In this document: positions 8,853 to 17,718 of the stretch, one piece after another
How positions within the stretch are numbered: position 1 is the stretch's first letter
Layout of the letters: each line of letters begins with the position of its first letter
Source: Arhodomonas sp052060015
GTDB lineage: Bacteria > Pseudomonadota > Gammaproteobacteria > Nitrococcales > Nitrococcaceae
DNA: 64,000 nucleotides
Assembly: GCF_052060015.1 (NCBI RefSeq)
Contig: NZ_JBPODZ010000002.1
Coordinates: 124,001-188,000, forward strand
Direction of reading: 5' to 3'
Position numbers and translations under genes: made by a program
The notes under the pieces: model-generated
Told to the model about the DNA's origin: nothing
Seen by the model: only the letters and a program-made list of their open reading frames with translations
The model's database searches: none

Positions 8853-10193
8853 TTACATCCCCAGGTATGCCCGTTTGACCTCTTCGTCCTCCAGCAATTC
8901 CGCACCACTGCCGGAAATGGTGATGTGCCCGGTCTCGATGACGTAGCCCCGATCGGCGATGCCGAGCGCACCGGAGGCGTTTTGCTCCACCAGCAGCACC
9001 GTAATGCCCTCCTTCTTCAAGCGCTCGACGATGCGGAAGATCTCCGCCACCAGCAACGGCGCAAGCCCCATGCTGGGCTCGTCGAGAAGCATCAGCTGCG
9101 GCCGCGTCATCATCGCTCGACCGATGGCCAGCATCTGTTGCTGGCCACCGGAGAGGGTACCCGCCGCCTCATGGCGCTTCTCCTTGAGAATGGGGAAGAG
9201 CTCGTACATGTACTCGAGATCGCGGTTCACCGCCGCGCCCCGGCCCCGGGTATAGGCCCCGAGTACGAGGTTGTCCTCGACGCTCATGGGGCCGAAGACC
9301 TGGCGCCCTTCGGGGACCTGGGCGATCCCTTCGGCCACCCTCCGCTCCCCGGACATTCGGGTGATGTCCTGGCCCCGAAAGCGGACGCCGCCGCGGGTCA
9401 CCGGTTGCAGCCCGGATATGGTACGCAGCAGCGTGGTCTTGCCCGCACCGTTGGCGCCCACCAGGGCGACGATCTGTCCCTTGCCCACGGAGAGGTCCAC
9501 GCCGTGCAGGGCTTCGATTGGACCATATCGCGTGACCAGGCCCTCCACCGCGAGCAGCTCCTCGGCGGCCTCCCGCGGCGCCACCCGCTCGACCTCGGGA
9601 CCCTCCGGCACCTCCCGGGTAAGCCCGAGGCCGATGGGGGTAGGGGCGTAGTTGACGATCTGCTGATAGAGCTCTCGGAAATGCTCGCGCCGCTCCTCGC
9701 CGAACAAGGGGTCGCGGTTATCGGCAAAGGCGGCGTTGATCTCCGCCCAATCCTCGTCGGTGAACACCTCGCGCGCCAGGGGGATCACCTCGCTTTCCTC
9801 GCGGCGCAGATGGTGACGCTCGAACTCCACGAATTGGTGCAGCGCCTCCTCGAAGCGTCCGCCGCCGTCCGGGTAGTCCGCCACGTGGGCCTCCAGGGCC
9901 TCGCGGGCTGCGGCCACCAAGGCCGGCCCTTCACTGTGCTGGGCCTCGAGTTCCTCGAGCACCGGCTCGATCTGCGGGGCACGGGCGCGCAGTAACCGGA
10001 AGAGGTAGTCGTCCTCCTTGGGGTGATGGACGCGGTCGGCATACTGCTCGATGTAGTCGAAGATCGCGCCAAAGAGCGCTCGATCGGGGGCCTGTGCCCG
10101 CTCGCGGTACTCGCGGGCCAAGGCCTCGGCGGTATCGAGGACCCGCCAGATGCCGTTGTGCTCGCGCTGTATGGTGGAAATCGCGTCGGTCAT
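8853..10193 (-). CDS. livF: Hemerythrin-like domain fused to Liv-type ATP-binding protein (LivF)
   Basis: A 446-residue fusion. Residues 1 to about 185 look like a hemerythrin/HHE cation-binding helical bundle: REHNGIW, VHHPKEDDYLF, EAQHSEGP and FVEFERHHLRREESE supply His and Glu ligands at the expected spacing. Residues about 215-446 are a complete LivF ATPase with GANGAGKTT, LSGGQQQMLAIGRAM and LLDEPSMGLAPL. The frame is open throughout, and the start at 10193 has GGGAGAGGA just upstream, so both parts should be one polypeptide. Hemerythrin domains bind a di-iron centre and sense or bind O2, NO or iron; here this could couple transport to oxygen needed for ring oxygenation (inference). It is cotranscribed with livG, 20 bp away. 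Confidence 0.9.
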   Translation of the reverse strand: MTDAISTIQREHNGIWRVLDTAEALAREYRERAQAPDRALFGAIFDYIEQYADRVHHPKEDDYLFRLLRARAPQIEPVLEELEAQHSEGPALVAAAREALEAHVADYPDGGGRFEEALHQFVEFERHHLRREESEVIPLAREVFTDEDWAEINAAFADNRDPLFGEERREHFRELYQQIVNYAPTPIGLGLTREVPEGPEVERVAPREAAEELLAVEGLVTRYGPIEALHGVDLSVGKGQIVALVGANGAGKTTLLRTISGLQPVTRGGVRFRGQDITRMSGERRVAEGIAQVPEGRQVFGPMSVEDNLVLGAYTRGRGAAVNRDLEYMYELFPILKEKRHEAAGTLSGGQQQMLAIGRAMMTRPQLMLLDEPSMGLAPLLVAEIFRIVERLKKEGITVLLVEQNASGALGIADRGYVIETGHITISGSGAELLEDEEVKRAYLGM

Positions 10194-10212
10194 GTCCTCT
10201 CCCCCAGCCGGC

Positions 10213-10974
10213 TCACGCCGCCCCCAGATAGGCGGAGATCACCTCCGGGTTGTGGCGTATCTCCTCGGCCGTCCCTTCGGCGAGCTTCTTGCCGTAGTTG
10301 AGCACCAGGATGTGATCGGAGATATTCATCACCAGCTTCATGTCGTGCTCGACGAGCACCACGGTGATTCCGCTCTCCGCCACCTTGACGATGAGCTCAT
10401 CGACCTCTGCGGTCTCGTTCGCGTTCAGGCCGGCCGCCGGCTCATCGAGCAGCAGCATGCGAGGCTCCGCCGCCAGGGCCCGGGCGATCTCCAGGCGCTT
10501 CAGGGCGCCGTAGGGCATGGCATCGGCGTCGCTGTCCAGATAGGCCTCCAGCCCGACGAAACGCATCAGCTCGGCGGCCTTCTCTCGGCAGGCCCGGTCG
10601 CCACGGATCACCGAGGGCAGACGCAGCAGTGCCGGCAGGAACCGCCGGTCCAGGCGCAAATGCCGGCCCACCATGACGTTCTCCAGCGCCGACATATTCA
10701 TGCAGATCTGGAGGTTCTGGAACGTCCGGCTCATCCCCAGGCGGGCAAGCTCTGGCGGCGTCATACCCCGGATGTCCTCGCCGGCGAAGGTGATCTGCCC
10801 GGAGGTGGGCAAGTACAGCCCGGTGATCAGGTTGAACAGCGTGGTCTTACCGGCGCCGTTGGGGCCAATCACCGAGTGAATGTGCCCCGGTTGGATATCG
10901 AAGGACAGCTCCGAGATGGCGTCCACGCCGCCGAAGCGCTTAGTCAGGTGCTCGACGCTCATCAGCGCGCTCAT
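10213..10974 (-). CDS. livG: Liv-type ABC transporter ATP-binding protein, LivG family
   Basis: Cytoplasmic ATPase of 253 residues with Walker A GPNGAGKTT near residue 37, Walker B MLLLDEPAAGLN and H-loop LVEHDMKLVMNISDHILVL. The DEPAAGLN form and length are typical of LivG. The signature region is PYGALKRLEIARAL, a normal LivG variant of the LSGGQ motif. It overlaps the livM stop by four bases and is followed by the hemerythrin-LivF gene. It works with that protein as the ATPase pair of the second transporter. Confidence 0.95.
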   Translation of the reverse strand: MSALMSVEHLTKRFGGVDAISELSFDIQPGHIHSVIGPNGAGKTTLFNLITGLYLPTSGQITFAGEDIRGMTPPELARLGMSRTFQNLQICMNMSALENVMVGRHLRLDRRFLPALLRLPSVIRGDRACREKAAELMRFVGLEAYLDSDADAMPYGALKRLEIARALAAEPRMLLLDEPAAGLNANETAEVDELIVKVAESGITVVLVEHDMKLVMNISDHILVLNYGKKLAEGTAEEIRHNPEVISAYLGAA

Positions 10975-11918
10975 TTCGCTCCCCCCCTGCGCAGCTTCGC
11001 GGTCAGTGTCGGCACCAGCCCCCGCGGCATAAAGATCATCACCGCCATGAGGATGAAACCGAACACCGCCATTTCCAGATCATCGAAACCGGTGAGAAGC
11101 TGTGGCAACACCGTGAGGATTACCGCACCCACCAGCGCCCCGTAGGTGGAGGCCATGCCGCCGAGCACCACCATGGTGACGAACTCGATGGAGTGGAAGA
11201 ACCCGGCCATATCCGGGGTGATGAATCCCGAGTAGTGCGCGCTCGCCGTCCCCATAAGGGCGGCGAACACCGCGGAAACGACGAAGATCAGCACCTTGTA
11301 GTTAATGGTGCTCACGCCGGCCACCTGGGCGGCGACCTCCGAGCCGTGTACCGCGCGCAGCGCCCGTCCTACCGGCGAGTCGATGAGATTGAGCGCCAGC
11401 CACACGGCGATGACCAGGATCACCGACATCACCCAGTACCACTTGGTCTCGCCGAACAACTCCCAGCCGAAGACCTCGATGGTGGGCACGATCATCCCGT
11501 CGGGGCCGCCGGTGAGCCAGCCCTCGGTGGAGATCACGATATTGATCAGGATGCCCAGGCCGAGGGTGGCCATGGCGAGGTAGTGGCCTGAAAGGCGCAG
11601 GATGGGCCGCGCCACCACGAAGGCCAGCGCCGCCACCACCACCAGCGCCGCGAGGATGGAAAGCAACGGGTGCCAACCATAGATACCGCTGAGGATGCCG
11701 GTGGCGTAGGCGCCGAGGCCGAAGAATCCGGCGTGGCCCAGGCTGATCTGTCCGGCATAGCCGATGAGCAGATTCAGGCCCACCACGACGACCGCATTGA
11801 TGAGCACGTGGATGACCACGTCATAGTGATAGGGATTGGTGAGCACCAGCGGCAGCAGCGCCAGGATGATCACCAGCACCGGTAGCCCGGCGTAAGGCGT
11901 GCGTAGTCGGTTCCACAT
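10971..11918 (-). CDS. livM: Liv-type ABC transporter permease, LivM family
   Basis: Inner-membrane permease, 315 residues, with many hydrophobic helices. Hallmark NLLIGYAGQISLGHAGFFGL is near residues 48-68, with a GGMASTYGALVGA loop near residue 265. The ATG at 11918 follows the livH stop by three bases, and the stop overlaps livG (ATGA). It forms the translocation channel with LivH of the same operon. The sequence is only moderately similar to the livM at 642-1604, so the two transporters are not a recent duplication. Confidence 0.95.
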   Translation of the reverse strand: MWNRLRTPYAGLPVLVIILALLPLVLTNPYHYDVVIHVLINAVVVVGLNLLIGYAGQISLGHAGFFGLGAYATGILSGIYGWHPLLSILAALVVVAALAFVVARPILRLSGHYLAMATLGLGILINIVISTEGWLTGGPDGMIVPTIEVFGWELFGETKWYWVMSVILVIAVWLALNLIDSPVGRALRAVHGSEVAAQVAGVSTINYKVLIFVVSAVFAALMGTASAHYSGFITPDMAGFFHSIEFVTMVVLGGMASTYGALVGAVILTVLPQLLTGFDDLEMAVFGFILMAVMIFMPRGLVPTLTAKLRRGGAK

Positions 11919-11921
11919 GAT

Positions 11922-12797
11922 TCAGACGCGCTCCGTTCCACGCTTACCGAACAGCCCGCTGGGCATGAAGAACAACACCAGCAGGATGATCACGAAGGGG
12001 ATGGCATCCTTGTAATCGGAGGAGATATAGCCGGCGCCCATGGCTTCCATGAGGCCGAGCAGCAACCCGCCGACGACCGCCCCCACCGAGCTGCCGAGAC
12101 CACCGAGCACCGCGGCGACGAACCCCTTCAAGCCGAGCATGATGCCCACGTCATAGGCGGTCAGGGTGATCGGGGCCGCGACGATGCCGGCGATGGCACC
12201 GAGCGCCGCCGAGAGCGCGAACGCCAGCATCAAGATGAACTGCGGGTTGATGCCCACCATGCGCGAGGCGTCCTTGTTATGGGAGACCGCCAGCATGGCC
12301 TTGCCCTTGAGGGTGCGATTGAAGAAAAAAGCCAGCGCCACCACCAGAACGGCGCCGACGCCGAGCACCCACAGGCTCTGCGGCAGGATGGTGCCGCCGA
12401 GGATGCGAAACGGCTCGTCGCCGGTGAACGCGGGTAGGGAATGGTAGGACTTGCCCCAGAAGTACTGGGCGAGCCCGCGCAGGAACAGGGAGGCACCGAT
12501 GGTGATGATGATCAGCGGCACGATATCGGCACCCCGTGCCTGCTCGATGGCGAGCTTATCCAGCAAGACGCCGGCCACGACGGCCAGGAGCACCGCACCC
12601 AGCATGGCCAACGGCATGGGCAACCCGGCGGCCGTCATCATCACCGCCCCCATACCGCCGATCATCACGAACTCCCCTTGAGCGAAGTTAATGACGTGGC
12701 TGGCGTTATAGATGATCGCGAAGCCCAGACCCACGAGGGCATATACCGCCCCCGTTGTCAGCCCCGAGAACAGGTACTGCAGGAATTCCCCGAGCAT
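11922..12797 (-). CDS. livH: Liv-type ABC transporter permease, LivH family
   Basis: First gene of the second Liv operon: a 291-residue inner-membrane permease with LivH motifs YALVGLGFAIIYNASHVINF and GEFVMIGG near the start and a GGLGSSVGAVVGG loop near residue 235. A ribosome site (GAGGGGAGAGCC) precedes the ATG at 12797. About 200 bases separate the start from a good promoter at 13003-13032, leaving a long leader with a strong stem-loop. It diverges from paaX, which places the transporter with phenylacetate catabolism. Confidence 0.95.
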   Translation of the reverse strand: MLGEFLQYLFSGLTTGAVYALVGLGFAIIYNASHVINFAQGEFVMIGGMGAVMMTAAGLPMPLAMLGAVLLAVVAGVLLDKLAIEQARGADIVPLIIITIGASLFLRGLAQYFWGKSYHSLPAFTGDEPFRILGGTILPQSLWVLGVGAVLVVALAFFFNRTLKGKAMLAVSHNKDASRMVGINPQFILMLAFALSAALGAIAGIVAAPITLTAYDVGIMLGLKGFVAAVLGGLGSSVGAVVGGLLLGLMEAMGAGYISSDYKDAIPFVIILLVLFFMPSGLFGKRGTERV

Positions 12798-12860
12798 GGC
12801 TCTCCCCTCGTTGGACGCCCGTCGCGGGCATGCCGCTATGCGTGTTATCTACGGCCGATA

Positions 12861-12923
12861 GTAGCGGATAATCCCCGGCAGGCACCGGGCTCCGCTACGG
12901 TCTAGGCGGGCGGAATGCATTCC
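12861..12923 (-). promoter_or_regulatory. Structured 5' leader of livH (stem-loop plus 12-bp palindrome)
   Basis: In the roughly 200-base leader between the livH promoter and start codon, GTAGCGGA (12861-12868) pairs with TCCGCTAC (12891-12898), and an inner stem CCCGG (12874-12878) / CCGGG (12885-12889) closes a 6-base loop. A perfect palindrome GGAATGCATTCC lies at 12912-12923. No U-tract follows. It could be a leader control element or a protein-binding site; I do not recognise a known riboswitch. The whole 12798-13162 stretch has no gene. Confidence 0.45.
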
Positions 12924-13002
12924 CATAACTCTCCTCCCCGACTCGGCCACGGCCACAGCCATCCCCCCGATGACGGCGGCCGGCTCCCCTGAAAGCGCGC
13001 AA

Positions 13003-13032
13003 ACAATATTTTCGATCGAAACATTCTGTCAA
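13003..13032 (-). promoter_or_regulatory. Sigma-70-type promoter with perfect TTTCGATCGAAA palindrome, for livHMGF
   Basis: Minus-strand -35 TTGACA (13027-13032) and -10 TATTGT with 18-base spacing (13003-13008) or ATATTG with 17. The spacer contains the perfect 12-bp palindrome TTTCGATCGAAA at 13010-13021. Its near-identical twin sits in the binding-protein promoter at 8804-8832. The position between -35 and -10 is where a repressor would block RNA polymerase. PaaX, encoded divergently 140 bases away, is one candidate, though its known E. coli site differs. Confidence 0.65.
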
Positions 13033-13162
13033 GCGCAATGCGCAAGCGTTTCAGATACGATACATTGTCTGGCACAACCACGCGAGAAAAGTATCAGAAG
13101 CAACCAGCGACGTGAACCTTTCCGCGCCACTGAAACTCAAGGAATGATACGAAGGACGCCTG

Positions 13163-14146
13163 ATGGCACGCTCCAAGGTTATCGATGAACTGGTGGAGGA
13201 GTTCCGCGAGCGCCGCCCGATCCGCGCCGGCTCGCTGATCATCACCGTCTACGGTGACGCCATCGCCCCTCGTGGCGGCACCGTCTGGCTGGGCAGCCTG
13301 ATCCGTGCCCTGGCACCGCTCGGGCTCAACGCCCGGCTGGTGCGCACCTCCGTATATCGCCTCTCCAAGGAGGGCTGGTTGGTCTCCGAGCAGATCGGTC
13401 GGCGTAGCTATTACAGCCTCACTCGCAGCGGCTGGCGCAGCTTCGAGCGCGCCTATGAGCGGGTCTACGCCGAACCGCACCTGGCCTGGGACGGCAGCTG
13501 GACGCTGGTGCTCACCACCCAGGTAGAGAACGGCCGCCGCGAAGCCCTGCGCAAGGAGCTGTCCACCCTCGGATTCGGCACCTTCGCCCCGGGCGTTCTG
13601 GCCCACCCCCTGCCGCCGAGGGACGCGCTGACGACCCTGCTCCAGGACCTGGAGCTCAACAATGACGTCATTATCATGCACGCGCGTAACGAGGGGCTGC
13701 CGACCTCGCGACCGCTGAACCGGTTGGTGCGCCAGTGCTGGAACCTCGAGGAGCTGGCCGCGGAATACGAGCGCTTCCTGGAGCGCTTCCGCCCCATTTG
13801 GCGTGCGGTTCGCTCGGCCCGCTCCCTCGATCCCCAGCAGTGCTTTCTGGTGCGCACCCTGCTCATCCACGAGATCCGGCGGCTGCTGCTCCGCGACCCC
13901 CAGCTACCCGACGACGTGCTGCCCGGGGACTGGCACGGCGCGGCGGCGCGGCTGCTATGCCGCAACCTCTATCGCGCCACCTACCGCCAGGCGGAGGTCT
14001 ATCTCGGCGAGACCCTGCAGACCGCGGAGGGTCCGCTGCCTGAACCGGCACCCTACTTCTACCGGCGTTTCGGCGGCCTGGACCCAGAGCCCACATCACC
14101 ACCCACCGAACAACCGGAGGCCGCATGGAACTCAACGGCAAGCTGA
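13163..14146 (+). CDS. paaX: Phenylacetic acid degradation repressor PaaX
   Basis: GntR-like transcriptional repressor that responds to phenylacetyl-CoA. The 327-residue protein has the PaaX layout: an N-terminal winged-helix region containing RAGSLIITVYGDAIAPRGGT and VRTSVYRLSKEGWL, a middle WDGSWTLVL segment and a C-terminal domain. GAAGGA lies eight bases upstream of the ATG at 13163. It is followed with a 22-base overlap by an SDR gene and then the paaA promoter. It probably controls the paaABCDE operon and perhaps the divergent liv operon. Confidence 0.93.
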   Translation: MARSKVIDELVEEFRERRPIRAGSLIITVYGDAIAPRGGTVWLGSLIRALAPLGLNARLVRTSVYRLSKEGWLVSEQIGRRSYYSLTRSGWRSFERAYERVYAEPHLAWDGSWTLVLTTQVENGRREALRKELSTLGFGTFAPGVLAHPLPPRDALTTLLQDLELNNDVIIMHARNEGLPTSRPLNRLVRQCWNLEELAAEYERFLERFRPIWRAVRSARSLDPQQCFLVRTLLIHEIRRLLLRDPQLPDDVLPGDWHGAAARLLCRNLYRATYRQAEVYLGETLQTAEGPLPEPAPYFYRRFGGLDPEPTSPPTEQPEAAWNSTAS

Positions 14147-14871
14147 TATGGATCACCGGCGCGAGCAGCGGCATCGGTGAGGCGACCGCCCGCTGCCTGG
14201 CCGCCGAGGGCGCCCGGGTGGCGCTCTCCGGCCGGCGCCGCGAACGCCTCGACGCCATCGCCGAGGCCATCGCCGGCGAGGGTGGCAGCGCCGAGGTGCT
14301 GCCCCTGGATATCCGCGATCGCGACGCGGTGGCCGGGGTCGGGGAGGCCCTGGAAGAACGCGGCGGGGTGGCGGCGCTGATCAACAACGCCGGGGTCATG
14401 CCGCTGTCGCCGCTGATCAGCGGGCGCGTCGACGAGTGGGAGCGGATGATCGACGTCAATCTCCGCGGCGCCTTGTACGCGATCCATGCCGTGCTACCGG
14501 GAATGGCCAGACGCGAGCAGGGCCACGTGGTCAATATCTCCTCGGTGGCAGCCCGAGTGGTTTTCCCCAGCGCCGCGGTGTATGCGGCCACCAAGGCGGG
14601 GTTGACGGCAGTCTCCGAGGGCCTGCGCCGGGAGGGCATCCGCCACAACATCCGCGTCACCGACATCCAGCCCGGCGCGGTGGACACCGAGCTGCCGGAG
14701 GGCATCGCCCACGACAAGGTACGTGAGGCGGTCCGCAGCAACCTCTACGCCGAGGGCTCCCCGATCCTCCGGCCCGCCGACATCGCCGCCGCGATCCGCT
14801 ACGCCCTGACCCAACCCGAGCACGTGGACGTCAACGAGATCCTGGTGCGTCCCACGATCCAGGACCAGTGA
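14125..14871 (+). CDS. SDR family oxidoreductase
   Basis: Short-chain dehydrogenase of 248 residues. The cofactor motif TGASSGIG is at residues 10-17, NNAG near residue 88, catalytic Ser in ISSVAAR near 138, and Tyr-Lys in YAATK near 152-156. It contains the C-terminal PGAVDTEL segment typical of NADP-type SDRs. Its ATG lies inside the 3' end of paaX, so it is translationally coupled to the regulator. The substrate is unknown; a role in reducing or oxidising an alcohol/aldehyde of the phenylacetate pathway is only a guess from location. Confidence 0.9.
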   Translation: MELNGKLIWITGASSGIGEATARCLAAEGARVALSGRRRERLDAIAEAIAGEGGSAEVLPLDIRDRDAVAGVGEALEERGGVAALINNAGVMPLSPLISGRVDEWERMIDVNLRGALYAIHAVLPGMARREQGHVVNISSVAARVVFPSAAVYAATKAGLTAVSEGLRREGIRHNIRVTDIQPGAVDTELPEGIAHDKVREAVRSNLYAEGSPILRPADIAAAIRYALTQPEHVDVNEILVRPTIQDQ

Positions 14872-14990
14872 ACGGGCTGATACACGACAACCCCCTGCAT
14901 TCAGTCTCCGCGTCGCACTTGCACGGCCCCCGCATGGAGCCGGGGACCGTGCCGCCGGTCTGGCCGTGAAACCGTGCTTGGGTTACCGGA

Positions 14991-15053
14991 TGATTTGCGA
15001 ATAATCATTTACGTGACACAAAGAATTGACTACGGGCGTTTGGGTTGTATCAT
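14991..15053 (+). promoter_or_regulatory. paaA promoter with candidate PaaX operator
   Basis: -35 TTGACT (15026-15031), 16-base spacer and -10 TATCAT (15048-15053) lie 65 bases upstream of paaA. Just upstream is TGATT-N7-AATCA (14991-15007); TGATTTGCGAA resembles the TGATTCGYGWT core reported for E. coli PaaX. The 14872-15117 interval contains no gene. Confidence 0.6.
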
Positions 15054-15117
15054 TACTAGTAGATTGAGTAGCGGCCCTACCTTGGGTCCCGCATCCGGCT
15101 TCCGAGGAGGAGTAGCC

Positions 15118-16104
<987 letters not shown>

Positions 16105-16130
16105 TCCCATTGTCCGAGGAGAAACGCATC

Positions 16131-16412
16131 ATGAAGGACTGGCCGCTCTGGGAAGTGTTCATCCGCAGCAAGCACGGGCTCGCCCACAAGCACGTGGGCA
16201 GCATCCACGCCGCCGACGCTGAGATGGCAGTGGAGAACGCCCGCGACGTCTACACCCGGCGCAACGAGGGCGCGAGCATTTGGGTGGTCCGCGCCGCCGA
16301 TATCGTGTCCTCGGCGCCCGGTGACAAGGAGATCCTCTTCGACCCCAGCGACGACAAGGTCTACCGGCACCCGACCTTCTACGAGGTGCCCGATGAAGTC
16401 GAAAACCTGTAG
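16131..16412 (+). CDS. paaB: 1,2-phenylacetyl-CoA epoxidase subunit PaaB
   Basis: Small subunit of the phenylacetyl-CoA epoxidase, 93 residues. It begins MKDWPLWEVFIRSKHGLAHK, contains DAEMAVENARDVYTRRNEG, and ends with the conserved YRHPTFYEVPDEV, all close to known PaaB. ATG 16131 is preferred over an upstream TTG because GAGGAG lies nine bases before it. PaaB bridges catalytic subcomplexes in the E. coli enzyme. It lies 26 bases after paaA. Confidence 0.97.
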   Translation: MKDWPLWEVFIRSKHGLAHKHVGSIHAADAEMAVENARDVYTRRNEGASIWVVRAADIVSSAPGDKEILFDPSDDKVYRHPTFYEVPDEVENL

Positions 16413-16427
16413 GGCGGGGGGAATCCG

Positions 16428-17183
16428 ATGACCGACGAGCGCAACCTCCAAATCTACGTCCTGCGGCAGGCGGACAACGCCCTCGTCCTCGGCCAACGCC
16501 TGTCCGAGTGGGTGGGTCACGCCCCCGCGCTGGAGGAGGAGATGGCGACCGCCAACGTGGCCCTGGACCTCATCGGCCAGGCCAAGTCATGGCTGGAATA
16601 CGCCGCCGAGCTCCGGGGCGGGAGCGACGCCGATACCCTCGCCTTCCACCGCGACGTGCTCGATTTCCACAATGCGTTGCTGGTGGAGCAGCCCAACGGC
16701 GACTACGCGCTGACCATCGCCCGGCAGTTCTTCTTCGACGCCTTCCACCTGCCGCTGCTCGAGCAGCTCTCGTCCTCCGCGGACCCGCGGATCGCCGAGA
16801 TCGCCGCCAAGTCCGCCAAGGAGGTGGGCTATCACCTGCGGCGCAGCAGCGAGTGGATGATCCGCTTCGGCGACGGCACCGAGGAGAGTCAGCGGCGCGT
16901 GACCGATGCGGTGGACCGGCTGTGGCCGTTCACCGGCGAGCTGTTCGCCGGCGACGAGGTGGACGAGGCGATGCGGAGTGCCGGCGTGGGCGCCGATCTC
17001 GGTGCGGTGCGCGAGCGCTGGTCGACTACCGTGGACGAGGTGTTCGCCGAGGCGGGCCTCGCTCGACCCGAGGATGGCTGGATGCAGTCCGGCGGCAAAC
17101 AGGGCCATCACAGCGAGCACCTCGGCTACCTCCTCGCCGAAATGCAGTTCATGCCGAGGGCCTACCCCGATGCCCGCTGGTAG
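16428..17183 (+). CDS. paaC: 1,2-phenylacetyl-CoA epoxidase subunit PaaC
   Basis: Structural ferritin-like subunit that pairs with PaaA; 251 residues. Diagnostic segments are RLSEWVGHAPALEEEMATAN, LDLIGQAKSWLEYAAEL and HLRRSSEWMIRFGDGTEES, and the C-terminal QGHHSEHLGYLLAEMQ. Family members lack a functional di-iron site. It is fifteen bases downstream of paaB and overlaps the start of paaD by 14 bases. Confidence 0.97.
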   Translation: MTDERNLQIYVLRQADNALVLGQRLSEWVGHAPALEEEMATANVALDLIGQAKSWLEYAAELRGGSDADTLAFHRDVLDFHNALLVEQPNGDYALTIARQFFFDAFHLPLLEQLSSSADPRIAEIAAKSAKEVGYHLRRSSEWMIRFGDGTEESQRRVTDAVDRLWPFTGELFAGDEVDEAMRSAGVGADLGAVRERWSTTVDEVFAEAGLARPEDGWMQSGGKQGHHSEHLGYLLAEMQFMPRAYPDARW

Positions 17184-17679
17184 CGCCGACGCGACGCCGG
17201 ATCTGGAGACCATCCGGGGCTGGCTGGAAACGGTCACCGACCCGGAGATCCCGGTGCTGACCATCGAGGATCTCGGCATCCTGCAGGAGCTGCGCTGGGA
17301 GGGCGACGAGCTGGTGGTGGTGATCACCCCCACCTATTCCGGCTGCCCGGCGATGCGCACCATCGAGGAGGGCATTCGGCAGACGGTCCGCGCCCACGGC
17401 GTCGATGACGTACGCATCGAGGAACGCCTCTCGCCGGCCTGGACCACGGACTGGCTCTCCGAGGCGGGCCGGGAAAAGCTCCGCGCCTACGGCATCGCCC
17501 CACCGGAGGGACGCTCGACGAGCAAGCGCGGGCTGTTTGCTCCGCTACCCGCGGTGGCCTGCCCGCGTTGCGGCTCCACCAACACCACACGGGTGAGCGA
17601 GTTCGGCTCGACGGCCTGCAAGGCGCACTACCGCTGCGACGACTGCCTGGAGCCCTTCGACTACTTCAAGTGCATCTGA
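17170..17679 (+). CDS. paaD: Phenylacetate degradation protein PaaD (Fe-S maturation)
   Basis: Accessory protein thought to help assemble the Fe-S cluster or iron centres of the epoxidase system; 169 residues. The N-terminal DUF59/MIP18 domain has TVTDPEIPVLTIEDLGIL and PTYSGCPAM. A C-terminal zinc-ribbon-like region has CPRCGS and CDDC pairs and ends in FDYFKC. ATG 17170 lies inside paaC and gives the normal family length; the frame is open further upstream, but that would overlap paaC heavily. Confidence 0.95.
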   Translation: MPAGSADATPDLETIRGWLETVTDPEIPVLTIEDLGILQELRWEGDELVVVITPTYSGCPAMRTIEEGIRQTVRAHGVDDVRIEERLSPAWTTDWLSEAGREKLRAYGIAPPEGRSTSKRGLFAPLPAVACPRCGSTNTTRVSEFGSTACKAHYRCDDCLEPFDYFKCI

Positions 17680-17718
17680 CCCCCGGGCCCCCTGGGCCAT
17701 GAGGAGAGAACGACGGTT

